Below, in pieces: positions 42,977 to 52,939 of a stretch of 64,000 nucleotides of DNA. The DNA lies in the NCBI RefSeq assembly GCF_002949735.1, contig NZ_CP026681.1, forward strand, positions 7,594,501-7,658,500, in the 5' to 3' direction. A program made the translations under genes and the position numbers. The first letter of the stretch is position 1. Every line of letters starts with the position of its first letter. The notes under the pieces were generated by a model. It searched no databases, was not told where the DNA came from, and saw nothing but the letters and a program-made list of their open reading frames with translations. Source of the stretch: Nostoc sp. 'Peltigera membranacea cyanobiont' N6. Lineage in GTDB: Bacteria > Cyanobacteriota > Cyanobacteriia > Cyanobacteriales > Nostocaceae.

Positions 42977-43609
42977 TTATAAAGCAATTTTTATCGCGAT
43001 CCCATCGGTCAATATATCAGATAGGTTTGATTGTCGCTTGGTGTGAATATTTTTCATGTGCTTCTTCACAGTGTTTATGGTGATGTAAAGCTTTATAGCA
43101 ATTTCTTTGTAGCTATAGTTGCTTCGATAGAGAAACCAAATTTCAGCTTCTCGCGGCGTGAGGTCAAATTTTTGTACTTCAGTGAGTGCTACATTTTTCA
43201 CTGACTCACATTGGTTTTCTATGGTCACTAATAAACAAGGCTTTTCAAACCCGTCTAAATCTAGTAGTCTCACTCTAATCCGAAAAACATTTGACTTATC
43301 AAGGACAATTTCATCCGACAGAATCAAAAGTTTATCGGAAAATAAATACTTACTACTGAGTAATAATTTACAAATACTCCAGATAGCTGACGGTACAAAA
43401 CTCTGGTTGAAATTGCCTTGATTGAATTGAGAACAAAGGCGATTAGCAGATGCATTCGTATGAACTATTTCACCAGTTTGGCTTAATATTAATATACCGT
43501 CTTCTAAGCCTTCAATTACTTCTTGTAAAAAATTAACTCGCTTCGAGTTATGTAAGTCAATACTATCTGGCTGTTGCAGTTCTGCTACTATTTTTGTTTT
43601 GGCGCTCAT
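42977..43609 (-). CDS. PAS-LuxR type transcription regulator
   Basis: 210 residues. A PAS-like N-terminal domain (FLQEVIEGLEDGILILSQTGEIVHTNASANRL, residues 27-58 and onward) is followed by a LuxR/GerE helix-turn-helix (LTPREAEIWFLYRSNYSYKEIAIKLYITINTVKKHMKNIHTK, about 150-191). There is no receiver domain, so activity is probably set by a ligand or redox state sensed by the PAS domain. It lies 530 bp beyond the end of the large histidine kinase gene, on the same strand but probably separate from it. Confidence 0.87.
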   Translation of the reverse strand: MSAKTKIVAELQQPDSIDLHNSKRVNFLQEVIEGLEDGILILSQTGEIVHTNASANRLCSQFNQGNFNQSFVPSAIWSICKLLLSSKYLFSDKLLILSDEIVLDKSNVFRIRVRLLDLDGFEKPCLLVTIENQCESVKNVALTEVQKFDLTPREAEIWFLYRSNYSYKEIAIKLYITINTVKKHMKNIHTKRQSNLSDILTDGIAIKIAL

Positions 43610-44140
43610 AGGAAGTATTTAATGTATAAAATCATGCTGACTACAACCAGTAAATGTATGTTTTTTTTACATAATTTTATTGAAATACTTAATCCATAAT
43701 TCCATAATTTATGTAGCCTATTTGAATGAACTCAGGTTACATAATTTAAATACAACTCTGAAATTACCTATTTCGGAAGAGGCAAAATTTTTTATCTCTA
43801 TGTAAATTAATTGTCTTAACTCAAGCCTATTGTTTTTAAGGGTAGCCACTGCGTTGCCTATTGAAGCAACTTTTACCTTAAGCAGCAAGAAAGCTCACAG
43901 TGTACCTCGCACCAATACAAAACATCGATCGCTACCAAAATAAAAATATACTTTATACGTAGATATTTACCAACTACATTAAATTGCAAAAAAACTGCTT
44001 TTTGGTAATTGGGAAAAACTTTGAATTTGATATAAATTTTGATATCGCGAAAAAGGGTATTGCCTAATTCCTGTCATGAATCAGTGGTAGAAATTGGGAG
44101 TTAGCCAGAATTCTTCCCAATCCCCAATCCCCCATTTTCT
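43610..44140. other. Intergenic region, 530 bp
   Basis: AT-rich spacer with no gene seen. Its last 35 bases (44105-44139) are CCCAATC heptamer repeats against the kinase stop codon. Confidence 0.5.
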
Positions 44141-47100
44141 CTAAGTCCGCCCGACAAGGCTGGCAACCACTGTCGCCAACTCATCTGCTTCAATAGGTTT
44201 GGGTAAATGTAGCTGATAACCTTCTTGTATAGCTCGCATCCGATCCTCTGCCTTGGCATAAGCTGTCAACGCTGCTGCGGGAATATTTCCCCCTAGTTCT
44301 GGTGGTTGCGATCGCAGTTTGCGGATTAAAGAATAACCATCCTCATCAGGCATACTGATGTCGCTGACTAAAACATCTGGTTTCCACTGTGCAATTACTT
44401 GCAATGCTTCTTGAACTGATGCTACTGCTTTAACTTCGGCTTGGCACTGTTCGAGGACTGTGGTGATAAATTCACGGCTATCAGTTTGGTCATCTACAAC
44501 CACTACTCGCACGCCAAGAAGGGAGACGAAGGAAAGGGGGGAGGGATACACACGTACAGGAGGAAAAGGGGAAAGAGAGGTACTTTTTAGAAGTGGTAGT
44601 TTGACTGTAAACGTCGCTCCTTGCTCTTTACCCGGACTATTTACGTAGACAGTACCGCCGTGTAATTCTACTAAATGATGCACGATCGCTAATCCTAGTC
44701 CTAATCCACCATAGGTTCTAGTGCTAGAACTATCAGCTTGACGAAAGCGATCGAAGACGTAAAGGATAAAATCAGGACTGATACCAATGCCTGTGTCAAT
44801 CACCTGAATTTGGGCATATTTATCTGTTATCTGTTGTTTTTCTTCGCCATTTACCACAGACAATTGCACCTCTACCCGTCCACCAGTGGGTGTAAATTTA
44901 ATGGCATTGGATAGTAAATTCCAGATTATTTGCTGCAAACGCTCGAAATCACCGGAAACTAAGAATTGGGAATTTTCGCCAAGTTTGCTGTCTTCTGAAT
45001 CTTGATTGCTTTGGAATTGTGCTTCAGGAAATTCTAGATTTTCCTGATTGATTCCTAATCCCCAATCTGAATTTGGTGTTTCTTTTGAGGAAATAACGGA
45101 AAATCTTAAATCGATTTCCTTAGATTGGGCGGCTAGACTAACAGTCTCTAGGCTCGACTCAATCATCGGAACCAAATTACAAGTATGGACATTGAGGCGT
45201 AACTTGCCTCTAATCATTCGCGATATATCTAGCAGGTCTTCAATTAGCTGGGTTTGCGCCTTAGCATTGCGCTCAATTGTCTCTGTCGCTCTAGCCATTT
45301 GGCTTTCACTAAGCTTGGTTCGTTGCAGAAGTTGCGCCCAGCCCAGAATTGCATTGAGGGGCGATCGCAATTCGTGAGACAATATCCCTAGAAACTCATC
45401 CTTCATCCGGTTAGCCTCTTGCAATTGCTCAGTTTGTTTTTGCAAAGAAGCAATTAAACTAGCTCGTTCCATTGCGATCGCTATTTGGTCGCATACTGCT
45501 TGCATCATCCCCTTTTGATTTTCGGTGAAGCTTAACCGAGTCCGGCTACCCAAAGAAAGAGTACCTAACAACCGTCCTTGGGCAATCAAGGGATAACTAG
45601 AATAAGCAGTAATGCCTAAAGAACGAATCAATTCTGTTTTTGGGTCAGTTGATTGCTGTACATTCTCTAGAGCTATTGCACTACGCTCCTGGGCTACATT
45701 ACCACAAACCTCTTCACCAAACGCCAACGACTCTATTTCCTTTACCACTTCTGGGGAAATGCCACTGTAAGACTCTAGCCGCAATACCTGGGAATTATCC
45801 TCAACCAAATAGTTAAAGTAAACATCTAAACCAATTTGGTCTTTTAGTTTTCGATAGACGCTATCGATTAGTACTAGTGGTTGCTGGCTTGAGAGTAAAT
45901 CGCTAGCTGTATCAAATAGTAGCTTTAGCCTTTTGTAACCTAACGAGAGCGCTTTTTGTACCTCTTTGAGGTTGCTAATCTCTTGAAATACCAAAATACA
46001 GGTTGCTGGATGGCCGTGCATTGCTGGCAAAGTATCAGCAAATATCAGTAGAGAGCGCACACCTGCGGGAGTGTGCCAGTCTACCTCCAAACCATTGAGA
46101 CGTTCGCCCAGGGCAACCCGCACTCCTGGCATTTGTTCATTGGGAATGCGATCGCCTGCCGCATCTGTATAGTGGTAAACTGTGTGATAATCTTTTGCTG
46201 CTACACCTTTAGGAAATTCGCCCCCAGCTAATTCATTAGCAGAGCGATTGGCAAAAGTTACCCGCGCCGTTCCTGGTTCAATAAACAGCAAGGGTCTTGG
46301 CATCAGATTTAGTACGTCCTCCAGCCATTTTTGCTGATTTATAAGTACTTCTTCTGCCTGTTTGCGCTCCGTAATATCTAAAAATGCACCAACGCTTCCT
46401 CTAGTTTTACCCTCTTCGTCAAATAGGGGTGCAACGGATTCCAGCAGGTTGACAATTTTTCCATTTTCATGGACTATATCAAGTTCGCAACCTAGAACTT
46501 CGACACCATGAGCAGCAGAGTATTGCATTGGGAGTTCTTCTGCTGAAAGTTCCCTTCCCTCTTTGTAGACTTTAAAGCTTGTGGATTTTTGGTCGCTAGG
46601 AACGTTGAGGGAGCCATTAGTATCTAACGATATCCCCAACTGCTTGGCAAAAGCAGGGTTCACCTTGATATTTTGGCATTGTGGATCTTCAGCAATGCCA
46701 ATTCCAATGGGAATTACCTCTAACAAAGTTTGTAACTCAGTAATGCGGCGCTGTAGATCCTTATTTAATTGTAAGATTTTTTCCTTGGCCTGCTTTTGCT
46801 CGCTGATATTGCGAGTCACAGTTGCTAAGGCAATTGGCTGACCGGTGTTGTTATCTGTAACAGTGAAGATATTGTAATCAACTGGTATTGGTTGACCTGT
46901 TTGGAGGTGTCGGAAGCAGAATTCTCCCTGCCAGCGCCCTTGTAATAGCACATTTGGCAGTATATATTCTTGAAAATAGGCTTTGTCTTTGGGCATGAAG
47001 TAATCTAATACTACTTTTTGCCTTACTTCGTCAATGCTAGCAAGCCCTACCAGCTTTTGACCTGCATCATTTATATAGAGTAATTGACCCTCAAGGGTAG

Positions 47101-48508
47101 CGATACCGATAAAGTCAGAACTATTTTCTACCAGCGATACTAATTTTTGTTGCTCTGCTTCTGCAAACTTGCGTTCCCTTAAATCGAGGATAAACGCTAC
47201 TGACTCTTCCCGGTTTTCTCCAAGCAGCACATAACCAACTAAAACTGGGATACGGCTACCATCCTTGCGAATATATTCTTTCTCGTAGGGCGTACAAGTA
47301 GCGTTAGTATTTCCTTGTGCTTCAGCGACACCTTGCAGATCCAAATATAGATACTCTGGTGGTGTGATATTGCTCCAACTTAATCTACCCTCTGACAAAT
47401 CCTCCTGCGTGTAACCAATCATCCTCAAGAATTCGTCGTTTGCCTCCTGGATACCACCATACACATCACCAAACAGAATACCAATGACGTTAGAATCTAC
47501 AAAACTCGCCAGTTTATCCTGGTAAGTTCTCAGTGCTTTCTGAGCAAGATCGCGTTGATGGCTGAGGCGTTCAATAACTGCCGCACTTTGCCAAATCAAA
47601 ATAGTAAAAATTACAATCAGGACGATCGCAAACACCGATACTGCAAAAGCCGGATCGTATTGTCCTGCGCGTTGACCTTCAACAATTACCCACCCCAATA
47701 TAAAAGGTACTGCGATCGCGGCAATTAATAAACGACGTGCAAGTAAGCCACCATAAGTATCACTTGTAACTACCCTCATTAACCCCTGTTCTGACCGTGC
47801 CCACAAAATGCCCATACTTAGTAAGCTGAACAACACCGCCGTATGTAAAGCCATAGATGTTGTATAAGGGGCAAGTCCGTAGAGAACTTTCACTTTGTAG
47901 GCATAGCCCATGAGTGCCTGAAAGGAAATCAAAGTAGCGATTAGAGCAATAATCTGAGCATACCAATAACTACGGTGGTTTTTTGGATTAATCAGAATCT
48001 GTAGGGCGACGCTAATCAGGATAAAGTTGACTGCTGTGTTCACCCCCATTCGCCCCGGATGTGATGTCGCTATTGTAGTTGGCGAATCACTAAATACCAG
48101 TTCGTCAATGCCAAAATTCCAGCCAAATAAATATTGACAGAGTGTGAGTGTCGCAATTGTGGTAATCGATATTGCACAGAAATTAGAAATTCGCAGAGTA
48201 GGAAAGAGCAATCTTTGGGGATAATTTTGAACTGTTCTGTTCCCCTTCCTTGTTGCTTCCTGCTCCCTACCTCCTGTTTTTGAACATAGCCATAGCGATA
48301 TACCACACAGCACAAAACACAGCGCTGTGTTGACTTTCATTGTGGCAGGACTCCCAGGAAAGCCGCGCTTAAGAACTTCAATGCCGAGACACCAGCCAAC
48401 TAGTACCAAGCTGCCAACAAAAACAGCGATCGCACTTGCGACTTTTGCCACAAGTAAATTTGCAGGGATTTTTATATCTTGCAGCCGCAAGCGGTTAACA
48501 TTTAACAT
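44141..48508 (-). CDS. Membrane-bound hybrid histidine kinase (PASx4-GAF-HK-REC)
   Basis: 1455 residues. Eight membrane segments (about 15-320) are followed by four PAS/PAC modules (about 330-850), a GAF domain (about 870-1030), a HisKA domain with His1045 (LGILSHELRSPLNAILGWAQLL), a HATPase domain (QIIWNLLSNAIKFTPTGG, VIDTGIGISPDFI, GGLGLGLAIVHHLVELHGG) and a C-terminal receiver with Asp1383 (VLVSDISMPDEDGY). It is a complete phosphorelay sensor; the input is unknown. The membrane part repeats an xNTAxxFxL motif three times. Three linkers (about residues 86-100, 1150-1170 and 1315-1330) are coded by spacer-type repeat DNA. No partner regulator is adjacent except the PAS-LuxR gene. Confidence 0.92.
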   Translation of the reverse strand: MLNVNRLRLQDIKIPANLLVAKVASAIAVFVGSLVLVGWCLGIEVLKRGFPGSPATMKVNTALCFVLCGISLWLCSKTGGREQEATRKGNRTVQNYPQRLLFPTLRISNFCAISITTIATLTLCQYLFGWNFGIDELVFSDSPTTIATSHPGRMGVNTAVNFILISVALQILINPKNHRSYWYAQIIALIATLISFQALMGYAYKVKVLYGLAPYTTSMALHTAVLFSLLSMGILWARSEQGLMRVVTSDTYGGLLARRLLIAAIAVPFILGWVIVEGQRAGQYDPAFAVSVFAIVLIVIFTILIWQSAAVIERLSHQRDLAQKALRTYQDKLASFVDSNVIGILFGDVYGGIQEANDEFLRMIGYTQEDLSEGRLSWSNITPPEYLYLDLQGVAEAQGNTNATCTPYEKEYIRKDGSRIPVLVGYVLLGENREESVAFILDLRERKFAEAEQQKLVSLVENSSDFIGIATLEGQLLYINDAGQKLVGLASIDEVRQKVVLDYFMPKDKAYFQEYILPNVLLQGRWQGEFCFRHLQTGQPIPVDYNIFTVTDNNTGQPIALATVTRNISEQKQAKEKILQLNKDLQRRITELQTLLEVIPIGIGIAEDPQCQNIKVNPAFAKQLGISLDTNGSLNVPSDQKSTSFKVYKEGRELSAEELPMQYSAAHGVEVLGCELDIVHENGKIVNLLESVAPLFDEEGKTRGSVGAFLDITERKQAEEVLINQQKWLEDVLNLMPRPLLFIEPGTARVTFANRSANELAGGEFPKGVAAKDYHTVYHYTDAAGDRIPNEQMPGVRVALGERLNGLEVDWHTPAGVRSLLIFADTLPAMHGHPATCILVFQEISNLKEVQKALSLGYKRLKLLFDTASDLLSSQQPLVLIDSVYRKLKDQIGLDVYFNYLVEDNSQVLRLESYSGISPEVVKEIESLAFGEEVCGNVAQERSAIALENVQQSTDPKTELIRSLGITAYSSYPLIAQGRLLGTLSLGSRTRLSFTENQKGMMQAVCDQIAIAMERASLIASLQKQTEQLQEANRMKDEFLGILSHELRSPLNAILGWAQLLQRTKLSESQMARATETIERNAKAQTQLIEDLLDISRMIRGKLRLNVHTCNLVPMIESSLETVSLAAQSKEIDLRFSVISSKETPNSDWGLGINQENLEFPEAQFQSNQDSEDSKLGENSQFLVSGDFERLQQIIWNLLSNAIKFTPTGGRVEVQLSVVNGEEKQQITDKYAQIQVIDTGIGISPDFILYVFDRFRQADSSSTRTYGGLGLGLAIVHHLVELHGGTVYVNSPGKEQGATFTVKLPLLKSTSLSPFPPVRVYPSPLSFVSLLGVRVVVVDDQTDSREFITTVLEQCQAEVKAVASVQEALQVIAQWKPDVLVSDISMPDEDGYSLIRKLRSQPPELGGNIPAAALTAYAKAEDRMRAIQEGYQLHLPKPIEADELATVVASLVGRT

Positions 48509-50039
48509 TTAGTGTTCTCTAACCGCATCTATCTAGCGTGGTAAACTTCCGTATTTCTTACGGTTTAATCATTTAGACCCTTTGTATTTTAGGCTACCCC
48601 TTGACTTACTTTTCATCTACCCAGATGCATATTTTTTCTTGCGTAATTTAGAGTAGGAAATAATCAGGGCTGAAAAAACCACCTTTGTGACTATTTCAAA
48701 ATTGCAGAGGATATCGGCTCGATCGGCCAGCGATCGCCCCATTACAAACATCCAGTGCGATTCTTTCTGCTGGTACACGAGCAAGAATGTGAATTGAAAC
48801 TTGATAAGCTTGCTCAAAAATGGCGGGGTATAATTTTTTTAGAAATTTTATATTTGCCTGGATTTATGATTACAAATATATTTAGTTCTAAACTGTTTTT
48901 TTACTATAAATATTTGACTGAATCAACCATAATTAAGTTTATTTCTATATCTAATATTATGGATATATGTCATTGAAAAATAATTGGATACATGTATATA
49001 ATAGGAAGCTAAAATACACATATTAAATTATTTTTAACAAGAGTTTCAAGACATATCAAAACACAATACTGAAAGAGTTACTCCCTTTTTAAGTACAGCA
49101 AAACGGCGTAGTTCGATAAAATTTGTAGCTTACTGAGATGAAAACTGTACGCCACACAAACATTCTGCAATCTGTAGCCACTTCAACTGTACCCTTACCT
49201 AAAATTCCTCAAAAAACCTGGAATAGTCAGTGTTATGGTTCGCAGTTTGATACGCAGAGACAGGTAATCAACAACCCAGCAATTTATGAGGTAAAAAGTA
49301 GAGGCCATAGCTTTAGCCTGACTCAAAACAACTACTTGAATTTCCATATTTTGAGACCAATGAGAGGTCAAATATTCACAAATATTTTGTTGAGTGGGCA
49401 AACAGCCCGCTTTTGTATTATTAATCTCGTAAATATACGGGAACTTCTTGTTTTGGATTATGGTCACTTTATGTCACCTTGAATAGCGAGGAGGCTCCGA
49501 CTATAACCACTTAAGCTTAAGCGATGTCTGATTTAGGCATTGCAGCTCTCAATGTCTAAATTTAACTGACTCTAACTCTTCCACAAGTCGCCGTTTGCAT
49601 CTAAAGGTACGGATAGTTACTTTATCCGTTACCAGTTTTCCCTAGATTGTCTTTATATATACAACAATTATACTTTGCTAGTCAGATTAACGCAGACTTA
49701 GAAGACTTTCAAATTCCTAAAATGGATGTTTGCTTGTGGAAAGAAATCGCTGTAATCGACCGAATATTAGCATAATTATCTGTATATACGCTATAAATTC
49801 ATGAAAGCTATATCAAACGACACCTGACAAATTTTTGCAGCCAAAAGCCTATATACTAGATTAGACTTTGATAAATTTGAGAGTTTTGTTAATTGCAACA
49901 CCAAAAACGATTAATTTTTAGATGAAATACTAGCGTATCTTATAGTCTATAGTTTTTAAGGTTTAGTCAAAACTATATCCAGTATCATCAAAAAACTGCA
50001 AACTTCATGTGGTGCAAAAATCAAGCGGGGAGTGAAAAC
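48509..50039. other. Long gene-poor region, 1.5 kb
   Basis: AT-rich with several short overlapping frames on both strands, none with a convincing start or composition. The least unlikely is 49138-49482 (+, 114 codons), which is overlapped by an equally open antisense frame. No tRNA or named repeat is seen. Confidence 0.5.
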
Positions 50040-50870
50040 ATGAATTTACGTAGAGATGCATTGCAAATCCTCCAAGAAACTAGCCGAACTTTTTATATCC
50101 CAATTAATCTTTTACCGCCAGGATTACAAGAAGCAGTAGCATCGGCATATTTGTGTATGCGGGCCATTGATGAAATTGAAGATCATCCCGGACTAGATAA
50201 TGCTACTAAAGCAAAGCTGTTAAGAACCATTAGTCTGACATTACAGGCAGGCGTTGATGGCTTCGCACTAGATGCTTTCTTTGAAGGATTTAATGGCTAT
50301 GAGAATACCCTAGAAGAAGTCACTCTGAGAATTAGAGAATGGTCACTGCTAGCACCAGAAACCATTGCACCTCGAATTTGGGATGCCACTGCTGCAATGG
50401 CAGACCGTATGGCTTCTTGGGCAGAAATAAACTGGAAAATTTACACAGAGTCTGATTTGGATCGTTATACCTTTGGGGTTGCAGGTGCAGTGGGATTATT
50501 ACTTTCGGACTTATGGACTTGGTACGATGGAACGCAAACTAACCGTACTCAGGCCATTGGGTTTGGTCGAGGTTTACAAGCAGTAAATATCCTACGTAAC
50601 CATACTGAAGATTTGGGGCGTGGGGTAGACTTCTTCCCAGAAGGTTGGAATGCAGAAAATATGCAAGAGTATGCGCGGCGCAATCTAGCCTTAGCTGAAG
50701 CTTATACCAAAGACCTTCCTACGGGCCCAGCCTTAGATTTTTGCCAAATTCCCTTAACCTTAGCTAATGGCACTCTTGACGCTCTTGCTAATGGTAAAGA
50801 GAAACTAAGCCGTAGTGATGTTTTTGCACTTATCGAACAGCTGATTAGTGTGAATATGAAAGCCAGCTAA
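50040..50870 (+). CDS. Squalene/phytoene synthase family protein
   Basis: The ATG at 50040 is chosen because GGGGAG lies 7 nt upstream; an upstream ATG at 50007 would add only 11 unrelated residues. The 276-residue product has the first Asp-rich motif Asp44-x3-Asp48 (MRAIDEIED). The second appears as NILRNHTEDLGRG with Asn187 where the usual sequence has Asp (NILRDxxED); Asp191 is kept. It belongs to the head-to-head prenyl synthase fold (squalene, phytoene or hydroxysqualene synthases). The exact product is unclear, and the changed motif may affect metal binding. Confidence 0.85.
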   Translation: MNLRRDALQILQETSRTFYIPINLLPPGLQEAVASAYLCMRAIDEIEDHPGLDNATKAKLLRTISLTLQAGVDGFALDAFFEGFNGYENTLEEVTLRIREWSLLAPETIAPRIWDATAAMADRMASWAEINWKIYTESDLDRYTFGVAGAVGLLLSDLWTWYDGTQTNRTQAIGFGRGLQAVNILRNHTEDLGRGVDFFPEGWNAENMQEYARRNLALAEAYTKDLPTGPALDFCQIPLTLANGTLDALANGKEKLSRSDVFALIEQLISVNMKAS

Positions 50871-51334
50871 TAGTCTCTTAAGCACTCATGGAGACAATTC
50901 TAAATTGCCTCCAAATTTATGCATCCAAAATCTTACAGCGATTTTTTGTAAGGGAGCCAGTGTTGTATTCTCCGAACGCGTAGCGTCTCGTAGAGAAAGG
51001 GAGACGCTAAAAGCGTTAGCAAGTCTGTAAATGTCTGGGATCTCTCAAAATGAATGAATTGGGGTGTAATCGCCAAGTATGGCGACTGGCATTGGTGATT
51101 GCCCTAATACTAGTTTTGGATTTTGGAATAAAAACTTTAGATCGAACACTAGTTATTGTTAAGTATAAAAAAATATTGTGTTGTGGCAAACTATTTACGT
51201 AATCCCAGCTAGACTTTAGGAACTCTTCAAAGGATTTCCAGCAGAAATTACCTGGCAACAGTTGATTAATATCTAAATAATTGAGAGAGAGTGTAATGCT
51301 CCCCGTGATTATTCGTGCAGCGAGTTGACAGTGC
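50871..51334. other. Intergenic region with dispersed repeat
   Basis: Holds a copy of the CTCGTAGAGA/GAGACGCT dispersed repeat (about 50960-51020) with an internal AGCGTCTC/GAGACGCT stem. No gene is seen. Confidence 0.6.
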
Positions 51335-52939
51335 ATGAGCTACTGCTTAAATCCTATCTGTCCCAATCCAGAAAATTTGGTAAATAGCCAAAGGTGTCAG
51401 TCTTGTGGCTCGCAACTACTGTTGCGCGATCGCTATCAGGTGATCGAACCATTAGGTCAAGGTGGCTTTGGAGCAACCTTCTTAGCCAACGATCGAGGCT
51501 TACCAGGAGAACCGAGTTGCGTAATCAAACAATTACGCCCATCAGGAAGCGCCCCACACGTTTTAAAGATGGCCAGAGAACTCTTTGAACGAGAAGCCAA
51601 AACTCTAGGTAAAATTGGCAATCATCCCCAAGTACCAAGATTGTTAGACTATTTTGAAAATAATGAACAATTTTATTTAGTTCAAGAATACATCAGTGGT
51701 GATACCTTACAGGAGGAAGTCAAACTTAACGGCATCTTGAGCGAAACTGGAGTCAAGCAATTTTTGAGCGAAGTTTTGCCACTGCTCCAATATATCCACG
51801 AGCAAAAGGTGATTCACCGTGATATCAAACCAGCCAACTTAATTCGCCGCAGTCAAGATGCCAGAATGGTACTCATCGACTTTGGTGCCGTCAAAGACCA
51901 AATCAGCCAAGGTGCGACAAGTCCATCAGGACACACAGCATTAACTGCTTATGCCATTGGTACTCCTGGTTTTGCGCCTCCAGAGCAAATGGCTATGCGT
52001 CCAGTCTACGCCAGTGATATTTATGCACTGGGGGTGACATGCATTTATTTACTCACTAGCAAAACTCCTAAAGATTTAGATTACAATCCCAACACTGGCG
52101 AGATGATGTGGGAGCAACTTGTGCAAGTGAGCGATCACTTGAGCAATGTATTGCGAAAAATGTTAGACGTGTCTGTACGTAATCGCTATCAGTCGGCGGC
52201 AGATGTTCTTAGAGCCTTGGAAATAGAACCATACTTAGAAAGTTTAGCAAAGGGTTTACTAATTAAATCAGATACTGGATCTAAAGAGCGAACACACAAC
52301 CATTTACAAAATTCTGCTGTTTTATGCAACAACTCTTCTGTCGCTGTCACCAGTTCAGGTGTGGCACAGGTAGCAGCAGCAATTCGTGCCAGACGAGCTA
52401 AGGCAACAGAAGCGGCTGGATTACACCAGGGTTCTGGGATGGGCAAATCAACAACTTTAGCTAACAGCAACAGTAATGGTTCGCATGGTCAAACTTCTAA
52501 AGTTGAGCGTAAGTTAGATACCCAAGGTTTGTTAACCGCCTACCAGAAGGGAAGACGAGATTTTGCTCTCCACAATTTAAATTTGCTGAACCTGCAAGGT
52601 GCTGACTTATCAGGAACAAATTTCCATTCCACTCAATTCCAAAAAACCAATCTCCAGGGAGCTAATCTTCACAATAGTGACTTTGGCAGAGCCAGTCTCA
52701 CTAGAGCAAATCTTAAGGATGCTAATTTGAGCAAAGCATACTTTAATCATGCTGATTTAGAAGGTGCAGACCTGCGAGGTGCAGACCTCAGTAATGCTTA
52801 TCTCAGCAATGCCAACCTCAGAGGAGCTAATTTGTGTGGTGCTAATCTCACCAGTGCCAAAATTTCCGATGAGCAGCTAGCACTAGCAAAAACAAACTGG
52901 ATGACTATTCGCCCCAATGGTAAACGGGGTTTATTATAA
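51335..52939 (+). CDS. Ser/Thr protein kinase with zinc ribbon and pentapeptide repeats
   Basis: 534 residues. An N-terminal four-Cys ribbon (Cys4, Cys9, Cys21, Cys24) precedes a Hanks-type kinase (about 34-300: GQGGFGATFLA, CVIKQL, VIHRDIKPANLI, VLIDFGAVKD, YAIGTPGFAPPEQ). A Ser/Ala-rich linker follows, then about 14 pentapeptide units (LNLLNLQGADLSGTNFHSTQF... to residue 515). The catalytic Lys, HRD and DFG are intact, so it should be active. The repeat helix probably docks a partner. An FHA protein, a phospho-Thr reader, lies 900 bp downstream. Confidence 0.93.
   Translation: MSYCLNPICPNPENLVNSQRCQSCGSQLLLRDRYQVIEPLGQGGFGATFLANDRGLPGEPSCVIKQLRPSGSAPHVLKMARELFEREAKTLGKIGNHPQVPRLLDYFENNEQFYLVQEYISGDTLQEEVKLNGILSETGVKQFLSEVLPLLQYIHEQKVIHRDIKPANLIRRSQDARMVLIDFGAVKDQISQGATSPSGHTALTAYAIGTPGFAPPEQMAMRPVYASDIYALGVTCIYLLTSKTPKDLDYNPNTGEMMWEQLVQVSDHLSNVLRKMLDVSVRNRYQSAADVLRALEIEPYLESLAKGLLIKSDTGSKERTHNHLQNSAVLCNNSSVAVTSSGVAQVAAAIRARRAKATEAAGLHQGSGMGKSTTLANSNSNGSHGQTSKVERKLDTQGLLTAYQKGRRDFALHNLNLLNLQGADLSGTNFHSTQFQKTNLQGANLHNSDFGRASLTRANLKDANLSKAYFNHADLEGADLRGADLSNAYLSNANLRGANLCGANLTSAKISDEQLALAKTNWMTIRPNGKRGLL

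Noticed and set aside
48755..48976. 73-codon plus-strand frame rich in Ile/Phe/Lys
   Set aside because: Reflects AT-rich DNA; no start signal or family resemblance.
49138..49482. 114-codon plus-strand frame
   Set aside because: An antisense frame of similar length (49195-49467) is equally open, composition is unlike a protein, and there is no good ribosome binding site.
51016..51336. 106-codon minus-strand frame upstream of the kinase
   Set aside because: Begins just at the kinase start and ends in dispersed-repeat DNA; no motif.
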